A DNA stretch of 64,000 nt from Algoriphagus antarcticus (GCF_002150685.1 NZ_MSSW01000017.1:1-64000); one strand, 5' to 3'; counted from the first letter of the stretch, positions 1 through 10,375 are shown. Translations and numbers: made by a program. The notes: a model not told the origin generated them from the letters alone.

Positions 1-157
1 AAGTTCTACAGGCGTCTCCCTGTCTGTTCTCAGGTTACTATTTTTTTTGTCTTACATTACTTCAAAGAACTTAGCGTCACGCATTTGTGACTCTGGTCAG
101 ATACTGAAACCCTCGTTTCCGCTTCTGTTTTTTTCCCCTTCCTTGCTGAAGGGAGTG
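1..157 (-). promoter_or_regulatory. Probable rRNA operon leader with boxA-like site
   Basis: Downstream of P3 on the minus strand is a gene-free leader containing GTTCTTTGAA (61-70), the boxA-like antitermination signal typical of the stretch before 16S rRNA in Bacteroidota. A small stem (8-12 / 19-23) lies near the window edge. No 16S sequence is inside the window, so the rRNA operon itself is inferred to begin left of position 1. The assignment rests on the boxA-like site, the triple strong promoters and my memory of similar leaders in Cytophagales. Confidence 0.65.
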
Positions 158-187
158 CAAAGGTAAGCCGTTATTTTTAAACCGCAA
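158..187 (-). promoter_or_regulatory. rRNA-type promoter P3 (closest to the gene)
   Basis: The minus strand has TTG (185-187), a 19-bp spacer, and TACCTTTG (158-165), which matches the Bacteroidota vegetative sigma consensus exactly. A perfect 6-bp stem-loop (136-141 / 148-153) lies at the predicted transcript start. The AT-rich block upstream (199-212) is shared with P2, so the two units look like duplications of one another. Confidence 0.7.
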
Positions 188-269
188 CACCTGTAGCAAA
201 ATTAATTTTTAAAGTTTCTCAGAGTCTTAAACTGCTCCGACTTTATTCCCGTCTCTTCAGATGGGTGCG

Positions 270-301
270 CAAAGGTAAGACTTCATTTTTGACTTCCTAA
301 A
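270..301 (-). promoter_or_regulatory. rRNA-type promoter P2
   Basis: The minus strand carries a perfect -7 element TACCTTTG (270-277). The -33 region about 19 bp upstream reads TTTAG, a weak match to TTTG. The sequence just after the -7 box (GCGCACCC) resembles that of the other two units, and a 7-bp stem-loop with one G-U pair (248-254 / 259-265) follows. Confidence 0.6.
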
Positions 302-383
302 CCTGATGCAAAATTAATTTTTTCAATACTTCTTGAGCTTCTTATTCCTCATTCCCCGACACCGTTTGTGTCGTTTGGGAGTG

Positions 384-413
384 CAAATGTCTACCTTTTT
401 ATTTTAGTGGCAA
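384..413 (-). promoter_or_regulatory. rRNA-type promoter P1 (most upstream of three)
   Basis: Read on the minus strand, a TTG (-33 element, 411-413) is followed after exactly 19 bp by GACATTTG (384-391), a one-mismatch version of the Bacteroidota -7 consensus TAnnTTTG. A perfect 6-bp stem-loop (357-362 / 368-373) lies just downstream in the direction of transcription. It is the first of three similar units pointing out of the left edge of the window. Confidence 0.6.
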
Positions 414-582
414 GGGCCTATCACGATTTAATTAAAGAATCTTCCTAACTCCCTGATAACAACTGATAAAGATTTTGAGAGAATAAAACCCATCTCTCAA
501 CTCACTAACACATTGATTCAAGCTAGTAATTCCGCCATACCTGAATTTCCGAAAACAATCTTCTGAACAAATGGAAATCGAT

Positions 583-1605
583 TTAGTATCTGAAGGTGGG
601 AAGGGCAGGATAATACTTTTTGCGAGGGTCATGAGATGAAAAAACAAACCTGACAGAAACTTCATGCGCTCCGCCCGATACACGCTGGCCCAATTTTGAA
701 ATGGAATAATCAAAGCTATATCCAAAATCTAACCCCGAGTCTAATTCGATTCCAATAAGTCCTATTAAGGATTCATTATTAGGTAAATTATACTTAGTAG
801 GGAGACCTCTGTACCAAATGCCAAGAATGAGCGGCTCGAAGTAAAACTCAGCTCCAATGTCTAACTGGTCAAAAGCGCCCTGCGACTTATAGTTAAACGC
901 GAAAGCTAAGGATCTTTCCTGATCTGTATTATTGAAGTAATCATTGATATTGCCAGGCGCTAGATTGAACCTTACCCCTCCGTGTACGGAATATTTGATT
1001 GGAAGCTTATTTGAATTAATCTCCAAATAACTAATCTGAGGCTTAAATAAATGGAAAGCTGACATTCCAATCCAAAACTTATCTTCATAATATAAGAGTC
1101 CTGCATTTACATCCCCTGCTCGTAACCGACTATCCCCTGAAAAACCTGCACCCGGATCACCTGTTATTACTCCTTTATCTATGTCTAATTGAGTCCCCAA
1201 AATAACTTGGTCAAAAAGCACATCTCTGGAAATAAAACTTCCTTGGGCTCCCACATGAAGAAAACGCTTTTCGCCAAGTCGTAACCTATAGCTATAAAGC
1301 AATCCTATTTCATCCGTCCTACTTTGGTTGAAGGATTCTCTAGCTCCTGATACCACTATCCCGAATCCGGAATTATACTTTTCGGAAAAATGATCTGCAT
1401 ACGCTGTATAAGCAATAAAACTTTGATCCAAAGCAGGCCATTGATTACGAAAGTTAACTCCCACCCTAGTGAGCCCCGTACTTCCTGCTAAGGCGGGGTT
1501 TAGATAAAAAGGATTAGCATAGAACTGAGAGTACTGCACATCCTGACTAAAACCTTTAGACGCAAAAAGAAGCCCGAAAACAAAAACTAGGTAAATCCGC
1601 ATCAT
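583..1605 (-). CDS. PorP/SprF family type IX secretion outer membrane protein
   Basis: A 340-residue protein with a clear signal peptide (cleavage after about residue 20, FASKGFSQ) and the PorP/SprF opening DVQYSQFYANPFYLNPALAG. The rest is a predicted beta-barrel ending near an aromatic C-terminus. Family members sit in the outer membrane and help export or anchor particular type IX secretion substrates. The gene starts inside the stop of the upstream type-B CTD protein (4-nt ATGA overlap at 1602-1605), the usual SprB/SprF-like pairing of a substrate with its own PorP protein. The start could be either of two adjacent Met codons. Confidence 0.9.
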   Translation of the reverse strand: MMRIYLVFVFGLLFASKGFSQDVQYSQFYANPFYLNPALAGSTGLTRVGVNFRNQWPALDQSFIAYTAYADHFSEKYNSGFGIVVSGARESFNQSRTDEIGLLYSYRLRLGEKRFLHVGAQGSFISRDVLFDQVILGTQLDIDKGVITGDPGAGFSGDSRLRAGDVNAGLLYYEDKFWIGMSAFHLFKPQISYLEINSNKLPIKYSVHGGVRFNLAPGNINDYFNNTDQERSLAFAFNYKSQGAFDQLDIGAEFYFEPLILGIWYRGLPTKYNLPNNESLIGLIGIELDSGLDFGYSFDYSISKLGQRVSGGAHEVSVRFVFSSHDPRKKYYPALPTFRY

Positions 1606-3938
1606 CTTATCAATTTGAATTTACCAGCCTTAGTAAAATTTTCGCCATCTGTGGCCACCCCATTATATCTATAAACGTAAAGTCCTGCGTCTAGCAATTT
1701 TCCCTCCAACTTCCCATCCCAACCTGTAGTATTTAAATCATTCGTTTTAAAAATCAGATCTCCCCATGTATTGAATATTAAGAGCTCCCCAGCTATAAGT
1801 CCCTTTTTCTTTGGAAGAAAAAACTGATTTTCATTATCTAAAGGTGTGAATCCTGTGGGAAACATTACTCGGTAGCTTCGCAAAATTGAAACTCTTTTAA
1901 TCACAGCCGCTTCGCATCCCCACATATTAGAACTAGTGAGAGTCACATCAAATTCACCTTTTTTACCATAAATATGCGTAGGGTTTTTCTCAGTAGCAAC
2001 TGATCCATCTCCAAAATCCCAGCTCCAGCTTTCTGCACCATTTGCAGTCAAATCTGTAAATTGAAACAGATCATCAGGGAAGAATCCTCCATCCTCCTCC
2101 CCTTTCACTCCTGTTCCCTTAATTTCAAATTCAAAATTTGCTAAAAGTTCTTCCTCTAAAATAACTATTCTCAAAAGCTTTGGAGAGGAATAACAATCCA
2201 AATCTGCATATTTAATCTGAAGCTCATACTCTCCTGAGAGAGAAATCTCTTTCATTTCATCATCCAAATAGGTTTGTCCAACTCCAGTTAGCTTGTAATC
2301 ATAGGTAACAGGATCATAATTAGAAACACTTTTCGTCACATCCACTGATTGACCTGGGGTACAGCCTACAACTGGCGTAATAAAGTCAAAGTCTGGAAAC
2401 TCTGGAAAACTCACTAAAATCGAGTTGGAAATCGCTGGGCAATTTTTACGATTGTATGCTTTTACCAAATATTCTCCGACAGAATTTGCTGTGTAGTTCT
2501 GAGATTCTTCGCCAGTAATGAGTTCATCATCTTTATACCATTCGTATCGCTCGTAGATTTCACCGCCTTTGGAAGTAAAAGTCACAGTTTCTCCTCCACA
2601 CAATCTTACTTCTTCTATTAAATCAGGATTCCCATCTTCAAAAATACTTATAGGTTCAGGAGACTCTTGAATTTTCAATGTCATGGCATTGCCTTTGGAG
2701 CTTTTCCCATAGGTATCCGTAATGGTATAGTAAACAGTGACGCTTTGATCTGTAAATCCTTCGTTAGGAAAAAAGGTGAAATCCCCACCATTTGTCCCTG
2801 CTTTGAAAGTCCCTTGTGCTAATTCCAACACTCTATTTTCTTCACGGCACTTACCTTGGGAACAGATATCTCCACTTTCTTCTTCTATATCATCAAGCGA
2901 CGCATAAAATTGCAAACACCTGATCTCACTATTTTCATTTGGAAGAATAACTTCCTCATCTGTGATATAATAGGTGTTCTCTTGTCCTTCACAGGATGCA
3001 AAATCTGAAAAATCTACCCCAGCAGGATTTTTCAGTCCCTCATCGTTGGATACCTCCACGACCAGATCTTTAATCTCATGGATATTTGTCTCACCACCTG
3101 TAGAAGCAGCAAATCCAATTTTCAGATTCTTTGATGGCACATAAGGAAATGGAATGCCTGGGAAAATAGTGATCGTTCTAGGTTCATTTGTTACGGTCGT
3201 TACAACCATTTCTAATTTCAAAAGATATCCTACTCCTGTTGGATTGGGTTCTAACTCCAAAAAAACTTTACGATAGCCGGGAATAGCTGGATCTGTTACC
3301 CTGCCAGTGCCTTGTCCTCCTGAACTCAATGGGAATTGGTATTCTACATCGAGAGACAATCCAAGCGAACCTGATGGTGGATCTAATGTCATTTTCCCAT
3401 CTACAAACTGATAGCCATTGAGCCCTGCCCCACTTTTCCTTATCGAAATACTATTAGGATACAAACCATTTGGTGACCCTGAAAATCCACCGATTTTTCC
3501 TTCACTGGAATTGCTGTAATTCCCAAAAGCATCGAAGCCAATACCTAAATATCCTCCTGTCATCCCAGGAACATTATTTCTTTGAGCATATCCAAATGCT
3601 CCTCCGAAACCCCCTGGTCTGAAGTTTTGCACGTCCGCGTCAAAAAGAAACACAGTGAGTCCATCTGCACCGCTTCCCCCATACATAAAATATTCGAATG
3701 ATGCTTTAATGCCGTAAGCTGGAGAAAAAGGAATATCTATATAAACATACCCATTTTGCTCTCTTTGAGCATCTGTCAATCGTAGCACTCCATCCATTAA
3801 CCTCGCACTACCTCCAAAGACAGTTTTTGATCCAACTGACCCTTGATCGGCAAAAGTCTCGCAATAAGGAAAACCAACTTGCGAGTATGCGTTGTAAAAC
3901 AGAAAGGTCAGCGCTACGGCTAAAAGTAAAAATTTCAA
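1602..3938 (-). CDS. Secreted L-type lectin/PKD protein with type-B gliding-motility C-terminal sorting domain
   Basis: A 778-residue protein with a signal peptide (residues 1-19). Residues about 35-300 resemble an L-type lectin domain (QREQNGYVYIDIPF..., GADGLTVFLFDAD, GGYLGIGFDAFGN). The middle has Ig-like repeats, and a PKD domain follows near residues 620-690 (WSWDFGDGSVATEKNPTHIY). The last ~85 residues match the type-B (gliding-motility) CTD: FPTGFTPLDNENQFF, LLIFNTWGDLIF, TTGWDGKLEGK, ending GKFKLIR. It is inferred to be exported by the type IX system to the cell surface with the help of the overlapping PorP/SprF gene downstream, and to bind glycans. The natural ligand cannot be told from sequence. 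Confidence 0.85.
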   Translation of the reverse strand: MKFLLLAVALTFLFYNAYSQVGFPYCETFADQGSVGSKTVFGGSARLMDGVLRLTDAQREQNGYVYIDIPFSPAYGIKASFEYFMYGGSGADGLTVFLFDADVQNFRPGGFGGAFGYAQRNNVPGMTGGYLGIGFDAFGNYSNSSEGKIGGFSGSPNGLYPNSISIRKSGAGLNGYQFVDGKMTLDPPSGSLGLSLDVEYQFPLSSGGQGTGRVTDPAIPGYRKVFLELEPNPTGVGYLLKLEMVVTTVTNEPRTITIFPGIPFPYVPSKNLKIGFAASTGGETNIHEIKDLVVEVSNDEGLKNPAGVDFSDFASCEGQENTYYITDEEVILPNENSEIRCLQFYASLDDIEEESGDICSQGKCREENRVLELAQGTFKAGTNGGDFTFFPNEGFTDQSVTVYYTITDTYGKSSKGNAMTLKIQESPEPISIFEDGNPDLIEEVRLCGGETVTFTSKGGEIYERYEWYKDDELITGEESQNYTANSVGEYLVKAYNRKNCPAISNSILVSFPEFPDFDFITPVVGCTPGQSVDVTKSVSNYDPVTYDYKLTGVGQTYLDDEMKEISLSGEYELQIKYADLDCYSSPKLLRIVILEEELLANFEFEIKGTGVKGEEDGGFFPDDLFQFTDLTANGAESWSWDFGDGSVATEKNPTHIYGKKGEFDVTLTSSNMWGCEAAVIKRVSILRSYRVMFPTGFTPLDNENQFFLPKKKGLIAGELLIFNTWGDLIFKTNDLNTTGWDGKLEGKLLDAGLYVYRYNGVATDGENFTKAGKFKLIR

Positions 3939-3991
3939 TTTTAGGATGGATTTATTATAAGTAGGCCAAAATACACTTTAAAAATATAGAA

Positions 3992-4024
3992 ATAAAAAAG
4001 CCCTTAATTTAAAATCAAGGGCTT
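3992..4024 (-). terminator. Rho-independent terminator of purA
   Basis: AAGCCCTT (3998-4005) pairs with AAGGGCTT (4017-4024). On the minus strand the stem is followed by a T-rich run, so it ends transcripts leaving purA. Confidence 0.75.
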
Positions 4025-4043
4025 CAAGTATTGTAACCTTCTA

Positions 4044-5402
<1,359 letters not shown>

Positions 5403-5462
5403 TTATTTGCGCCCGACAAAAAAGTCAGCCTATTACCTCCTTAGATAAACTGCAACAAAAAT

Positions 5463-5810
5463 TTATACTAGAATCGTCTTCTTGAACTCTTCAACAGAGT
5501 CAAAAACCGTGAATATATTATTAAGCTTAGTGATTATCAGCAATTTCTTTACATGCTCAGATGGTGCAGTCAAGTATACTTCCCCATCTTTATTTCTCAT
5601 TTTAGTAAGCATGGTAATCAAAAGCCCAATGCCACTTGAACTAATATATCTCACTTCACTTAAATCAACTACGAATCTCCTAGCACCTTCTTCCACAGCA
5701 TCGGAAACAACTTCTACCAGTTTGGGACCTACTTCATCTCCAATCAAATCACCCTGAATAAAAAGGTAATGAGCCAGTTCATCTTTACTCGTGTTATATG
5801 TCAATTTCAT
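5463..5810 (-). CDS. STAS-domain anti-anti-sigma factor-like protein
   Basis: A 115-residue single STAS domain of the SpoIIAA/RsbV type. The conserved acceptor site is visible as FVVDLSEVRYISSSGIGLL with a Ser triplet at 57-59, the expected phosphorylation site of anti-sigma factor antagonists. No anti-sigma kinase or phosphatase is adjacent, so its partner is encoded elsewhere. It lies about 85 bp downstream of the Fur-family gene and about 150 bp before purA on the same strand. Which sigma factor or other partner it controls is unknown. Confidence 0.85.
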   Translation of the reverse strand: MKLTYNTSKDELAHYLFIQGDLIGDEVGPKLVEVVSDAVEEGARRFVVDLSEVRYISSSGIGLLITMLTKMRNKDGEVYLTAPSEHVKKLLIITKLNNIFTVFDSVEEFKKTILV

Positions 5811-5898
5811 ATGATTATAATTTGTCTTTCAATGGTCATATGGAATCTCGCAGTAGGATTAATCATCTTAATGGGTGACGATTGAGTCATGCTCGATT

Positions 5899-6372
5899 TC
5901 ATGAAGTTTCTGTTTTTCTGTTTACACAATTATCTTTGGTACAATTACCATATAATATTAAGGAGTGATGTAGCACTTTGAAGTTCAGAATTTCGCCCAC
6001 TGTATTCTGAATGTTTTGAATTCGGGGGTCGCAAAATTCGAGTACCTGATTGCAGTCTATGCAGATCAAGTGATCGTGCTGCTTATAGCCATACGACTTT
6101 TCGAACTGCGCTAAGTTTTTACCAAACTGATGCTTGGTCACCAAATCACATTCCACCAAAAGATCAAGGGTATTATAAACCGTAGCTCTACTGACACGAT
6201 AATTTTTATTTTTCATACTGATGTAAAGAGACTCTACATCAAAATGACCCGTTCGGGAATAAATTTCTTCGAGGATGGCATAGCGCTCCGGAGTCTTTCG
6301 GAGCTTCTTATTTTCAAGATAAGCTGTAAATATCTTTTTTACCTCTTCGAAATGGGTAGTATTCAAAGCCAT
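5899..6372 (-). CDS. Fur family transcriptional regulator
   Basis: A 157-residue Fur-superfamily repressor. The N-terminal winged helix includes [13 protein letters not shown] and [19 protein letters not shown]. The C-terminal dimerisation domain has [15 protein letters not shown] and a second Cys pair CTKDNC, which together form the structural zinc site. Whether it senses iron, zinc or peroxide cannot be decided from these residues. A TATATTTG (-7 type) at 6389-6396 on the minus strand lies 17 bp before the start. It follows the RelA/SpoT gene on the same strand with a 54-bp gap. Confidence 0.9.
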   Translation of the reverse strand: MALNTTHFEEVKKIFTAYLENKKLRKTPERYAILEEIYSRTGHFDVESLYISMKNKNYRVSRATVYNTLDLLVECDLVTKHQFGKNLAQFEKSYGYKQHDHLICIDCNQVLEFCDPRIQNIQNTVGEILNFKVLHHSLILYGNCTKDNCVNRKTETS

Positions 6373-6388
6373 TAGTTGGGTATTTTTT

Positions 6389-6396
6389 CAAATATA
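6389..6396 (-). promoter_or_regulatory. Candidate -7 promoter element for the Fur-family gene
   Basis: TATATTTG on the minus strand matches TAnnTTTG and lies 17 bp upstream of the start codon, giving a very short leader. No good -33 TTG is seen at the right distance, so this is tentative. Confidence 0.35.
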
Positions 6397-6426
6397 ACTT
6401 TTGTAAATAAGAAAAGATTCATTAGA

Positions 6427-8643
6427 TCAATCAAACCTTGAAACCTTCAATATCCCATCGACATCAACTAGATTTTCAATCAATTTATCAAGGTGCTCAG
6501 TGCTATGGACATAAAGCTTAATTGTTCCTTCAAAAATACCTGCATCTGAATCCACAGTAATAGATCGCATATTTACCTTTAGTTCATTTGAAATAACTTT
6601 GGTCACATCATTTATCAGGCCTACTCGATCTGTACCGATAATCCGCAAACCAGCCAAGAAGGCTATTTCTTTGTGACTAGTCCATCTCGCTTTGATCACC
6701 CGATTGCCATGATTGGAAAGAAGCTCCAAAGCATTGGGACAGGAAGTACGGTGGATTTTGATCCCCTCATTTACCGTCACAAAACCAAATACATCATCTC
6801 CAGGTATAGGATTACAGCATTTGGCCAAAATGTAATCCACTACATCCATATCCTCACCTATCAATAACTGATCGTGATCTGGTCCTTTGAGACTTTTTAT
6901 CTCTTTAGTGAAAGAAGATTCGTCCTTTACTTTCTCCTGGGTCGATTTGTTCTGAAGTTTCTGAGTGGCTTTGAAATCTTTAAATGACTTAATGGAAGTA
7001 GGGTCAATGGCTCCGATTCCCACTCGGAAATAGAACTCATTCGCTGTCTTGAGCTCAAAAAATGCACGAAGCTTTTCAACAGATTCAGAATTGAATTCCA
7101 TCTTCATCTGTTTTAACTTACGCTGGACAATTTCTTTTCCATCCAGGATTGCAGACTTTTTGTCTTCACGGAGGGCATCTTTAATCTTGGCTTTTGCCCT
7201 AGAGGTAACGACGTTGCTGAGCCAATCTTCAGAAGGCTTCTGTTTATTGGATGTCAGAATTTCTACCTGATCGCCATTTTTCAGTTTATGAGAAATAGGC
7301 ACTAGTCGCTGATTGACTTTTGCTCCTATGCATTTTGCGCCTACTTCTGTATGAATCTCGAAAGCAAAATCCAAGGCGGTAGAACCAATCGGCAACACCT
7401 TCAAATCTCCCTTTGGAGTAAACACGAAGACTTCGTCATGGAATAAATTCCCTCTGAAATCATCCATAAATTCAATCGCATTGCCATCATTAGACTCCAA
7501 CAGGCCCCGCACTTGAGTAATCCAATCGTCTAATCCTGAAGGACCTTTAGAGTTTTCTTTGTCCTTGTATTTCCAATGAGCTGCATAACCTCGCTCAGCT
7601 ATCTCATCCATCCGCTCAGTACGAATCTGCACTTCTACCCATTGCCCTGTCCCACTCATTACGGTAGTATGAAGAGACTCATAGCCATTCGAACGTGGCG
7701 TACTTATCCAATCCCGTAGCCGATCTGGATTTGGTCTATAGAAATCTGTGACAATAGAATACACCTGCCAGCAGTCGGCTTTTTCGCTATCCAGATCACT
7801 TTCCAAAATAATTCGAACCGCAAACAAGTCATACACTTCCTCAAAAGGAATTCCTTGTTTCTTCATTTTATTATAGATAGAATAAACCGATTTAGGTCTG
7901 CCTTTAATTGTGAAATCTAAGCCAGTCCTCTTCAGTTCCTCTTCTACAGGAAGAATGAAACTACGAATAAATTTATTTCTGTAGGATTTTGACTCGTTGA
8001 TCTTGAAAACAATATCCTTATAAGTGGCAGTATCAGTGTATTTCAGATAAAGATCTTCCAACTCGGATTTAATCGCATAAAGTCCAAGCCTGTGTGCCAA
8101 GGGCGCATACAAATACATGGTCTCAGATGCAATTTTGAGTTGCTTGTGCCTCGGCATACTAGCAAGTGTCCTCATATTATTGAGTCGATCCGCAAGTTTG
8201 ATCAGGATCACACGAACATCATCCGAAAGAGTAAGGAGCATTTTACGGAAATTCTCGGCTTGTTGAGAGCTTCCGTACTCGAATACTCCAGCGATTTTGG
8301 TAAGGCCATCTATAATAGTCATGACCTTATTTCCAAATTCCCGCTCAATGTCCTCAAGCTCCCAGTCGGTATCCTCTACTACATCATGAAGTAATGCGGA
8401 AACGATAGAAGTGGTACCCAAACCGATTTCTTCCACACATACCAAAGCCACTTCCAGTGGATGATAGATATAAGGTTCCCCAGATTTACGACGCATATCC
8501 TTATGCGCATCGAGAGATACATTGAAAGCCTTTTTTATCAGTTTGGCATCTCCATCTTTTAAAATTGGTTTCGCTTGTCTCAATAGCCTGCGGTAGCGCT
8601 TGAGTATTTCTTTTCTTTCTTCTTCTACGTCCACTTCAATCAT
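6427..8643 (-). CDS. Bifunctional (p)ppGpp synthetase/hydrolase (RelA/SpoT homologue)
   Basis: A 738-residue long RSH enzyme that makes and degrades the stringent-response alarmone. In order: an HD hydrolase domain (YIYHPLEVALV, ALLHDVVEDTDW), a nucleotidyltransferase synthetase domain (GRPKSVYSIYNKMKKQG, YDLFAVRII, NGYESLHTTV, VEIQIRT-like), a TGS domain (VFTPKGDLKVLPIGSTALDFAF), a zinc-finger/CC region (YILAKCCNPIPGDDVFGF) and a C-terminal ACT domain. Both catalytic halves keep their signature residues, so both activities are likely. Length is typical. It is the first gene of a same-strand run with the Fur, STAS and purA genes. Confidence 0.95.
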   Translation of the reverse strand: MIEVDVEEERKEILKRYRRLLRQAKPILKDGDAKLIKKAFNVSLDAHKDMRRKSGEPYIYHPLEVALVCVEEIGLGTTSIVSALLHDVVEDTDWELEDIEREFGNKVMTIIDGLTKIAGVFEYGSSQQAENFRKMLLTLSDDVRVILIKLADRLNNMRTLASMPRHKQLKIASETMYLYAPLAHRLGLYAIKSELEDLYLKYTDTATYKDIVFKINESKSYRNKFIRSFILPVEEELKRTGLDFTIKGRPKSVYSIYNKMKKQGIPFEEVYDLFAVRIILESDLDSEKADCWQVYSIVTDFYRPNPDRLRDWISTPRSNGYESLHTTVMSGTGQWVEVQIRTERMDEIAERGYAAHWKYKDKENSKGPSGLDDWITQVRGLLESNDGNAIEFMDDFRGNLFHDEVFVFTPKGDLKVLPIGSTALDFAFEIHTEVGAKCIGAKVNQRLVPISHKLKNGDQVEILTSNKQKPSEDWLSNVVTSRAKAKIKDALREDKKSAILDGKEIVQRKLKQMKMEFNSESVEKLRAFFELKTANEFYFRVGIGAIDPTSIKSFKDFKATQKLQNKSTQEKVKDESSFTKEIKSLKGPDHDQLLIGEDMDVVDYILAKCCNPIPGDDVFGFVTVNEGIKIHRTSCPNALELLSNHGNRVIKARWTSHKEIAFLAGLRIIGTDRVGLINDVTKVISNELKVNMRSITVDSDAGIFEGTIKLYVHSTEHLDKLIENLVDVDGILKVSRFD

Positions 8644-8720
8644 ACAGGAGAAATTTAATACAAAAATGGTGGTCTAAGTCCATCTTGTATCAAATGTTGA
8701 ATATTTTTTTTCTTATGCTA

Positions 8721-8750
8721 TTGCATTTTATTTTTTAGTACCTACATTTG
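8721..8750 (+). promoter_or_regulatory. Promoter of tRNA-Leu
   Basis: TTG (8721-8723), exactly 19 bp, then TACATTTG (8743-8750), followed by CA as in the rRNA-type promoters at the left edge. The tRNA begins 50 bp downstream. This is the best-matching stable-RNA promoter on the plus strand. Confidence 0.7.
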
Positions 8751-8800
8751 CATCCACAATTGGATTTAGAATCATTATTCTAGTCTGAATTGTACCTATT

Positions 8801-8882
8801 GCGGATGTGGCGAAATTGGTAGACGCACTAGACTTAGGATCTAGCGCCGCGAGGCATGGGGGTTCGAGTCCCTCTATCCGCA
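8801..8882 (+). tRNA. tRNA-Leu (anticodon UAG)
   Basis: An 82-nt class II tRNA. Acceptor arm GCGGATG pairs with TATCCGC (one G-U). The D-loop is present, the anticodon stem CTAGA/TCTAG (8828-8832 / 8840-8844) frames the loop CTTAGGA with anticodon TAG (8835-8837), and a long variable arm and GGTTCGAGTCC T-arm follow. The discriminator is A at 8882 and the CCA end is not encoded. Confidence 0.97.
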
Positions 8883-8974
8883 CTAAATACCGAACCCTCA
8901 ATCACTCAACTGTCTTCAACAACAGGAAAGGGATTGGGGGTTTTTAGTTAATCTTCATTATTAAATTTTGAGCT

Positions 8975-10300
8975 TTGGAAATCACACAAGACAAGCATTC
9001 AGCAAATCAAGCTTCAATTAAAATTAAATTAAACGAAGCAGATTACCAACCTAAGGTTGACGCAAAACTTAAGGACTTTGCCAAAAAGTCTAACATCAAA
9101 GGATTCAGACCTGGTAAGGCTCCGATCTCCATGGTGAAGAACATGTACGGCACATCTGTACTTGTAGAGGAAATCAATACTATTCTTAGCGAATCACTGA
9201 ATACTTATTTGAAGGAGCAAACTTTCAAAATCTTGGGAGACCCACTTCCACAAAACAAAAACGGAAACATCGACTGGAAAACTCAAAAGGAATTCGAATT
9301 TGACTACAAAATCGGATTTGTTGAATCAGTCGATCTTACACTAGACCCTACAATCAAGGCAACAAAATACACTATCAAAGTAGATGATAAGTTGATCGAC
9401 GAAACTCTTGACAACTTAAAATCTCAATACGGCAACAGTACCAACCCTGAACTAAGTGAAGAAGGTGATCACATATATGGTGATCTCAAAGCCACTGAGG
9501 GAAGCTTTGAGAAAACTGTGTCTTTGGATTTGACTAAAATCACTAAAGCGCTTGCTGGTAAATTCATTGGCATTGGCAAAGAAGCTGAAGTAGATTTTGA
9601 AGCTGAGGATGTGAAGAAAGATCAGTGGGAGGAAGCTTTCGGCCTAAGCGAGGAAGAGTCTACAGCTATCGACGGGGTATTGACTTTTACAGTAAAAAAC
9701 ATAAACAGAACCGAGACTGCTGAAATGAATCAAGAGTTCTTCGACAAAATCTTCGGCCCTGACGAAGTGAAGTCCGAAGAGGAATTCATCACTAAAGTAC
9801 GCGAGACGCTTCAAGCTAATTACGACAAGGAATCCAAAGTATTCACTGAGGAAGAATTGAAAAAAGTATTGACTGAGTCCGCAAACGTGGATCTTCCAGA
9901 AGCATTCTTGAAAGAATGGCTTTTGATGGCTAATGAAGGCAAGGTATCTGAAGAGGATGTAGAAAAAGAATTCCCTATCTATGCAAGACAATTAACTTGG
10001 TCATTGATCTCTAACGAAATTGCTACCAAGAATGAAATAAAAGCTGAGCACGAAGAAGTGATCGAAAAAACCAAACAAATGGTTCGCGATCAGTTCGCAG
10101 CCTCAGGCCTTGGTGCTCAGATGGAAGACAGTATGGATATGTTTGTTGACAACTACCTAAAAGGTGAAGAAGGTCAGAACTACATGAAAATGCTTACTTC
10201 AATCCAGAATGAAAAAGTGCTTGCTTTTGCCCTTGATAAAATCAGTGTCCAAGAAAAGGATTTAAGCATTGACGAATTCAAGGAACTTTTAGGCAAATAA
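8975..10300 (+). CDS. tig: Trigger factor, ribosome-associated chaperone
   Basis: A 441-residue chaperone that binds nascent chains at the ribosome exit. The ribosome-docking signature GFRPGKAP sits at about residues 44-51. A degenerate PPIase-like middle domain and a long helical C-terminal chaperone domain follow. The start is a TTG at 8975: the family N-terminus MEIT.DK.SA begins exactly there, and an in-frame TGA at 8969-8971 rules out any start further upstream. It is followed by a terminator and then clpP-clpX, the common bacterial order. Confidence 0.95.
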   Translation: MEITQDKHSANQASIKIKLNEADYQPKVDAKLKDFAKKSNIKGFRPGKAPISMVKNMYGTSVLVEEINTILSESLNTYLKEQTFKILGDPLPQNKNGNIDWKTQKEFEFDYKIGFVESVDLTLDPTIKATKYTIKVDDKLIDETLDNLKSQYGNSTNPELSEEGDHIYGDLKATEGSFEKTVSLDLTKITKALAGKFIGIGKEAEVDFEAEDVKKDQWEEAFGLSEEESTAIDGVLTFTVKNINRTETAEMNQEFFDKIFGPDEVKSEEEFITKVRETLQANYDKESKVFTEEELKKVLTESANVDLPEAFLKEWLLMANEGKVSEEDVEKEFPIYARQLTWSLISNEIATKNEIKAEHEEVIEKTKQMVRDQFAASGLGAQMEDSMDMFVDNYLKGEEGQNYMKMLTSIQNEKVLAFALDKISVQEKDLSIDEFKELLGK

Positions 10301-10316
10301 TTCGCTTTAATCATCA

Positions 10317-10347
10317 GAAAAAAGTCCTTATTTAAGGGCTTTTTTTA
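10317..10347 (+). terminator. Rho-independent terminator after tig
   Basis: AAAAGTCCTT (10320-10329) pairs with AAGGGCTTTT (10334-10343), with one G-U pair and a 4-nt loop, then a T run. A TATTTTTG sequence (10346-10353) at its end could be the -7 box of the clpP promoter. Confidence 0.85.
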
Positions 10348-10375
10348 TTTTTGCTTACCACAACAAACACGAAAG

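Noticed and set aside
432..725. 97-residue minus-strand frame beside the PorP/SprF gene
   Set aside because: Overlaps the 3' end of PorP/SprF in another frame and lacks a sensible start, signal or family pattern.
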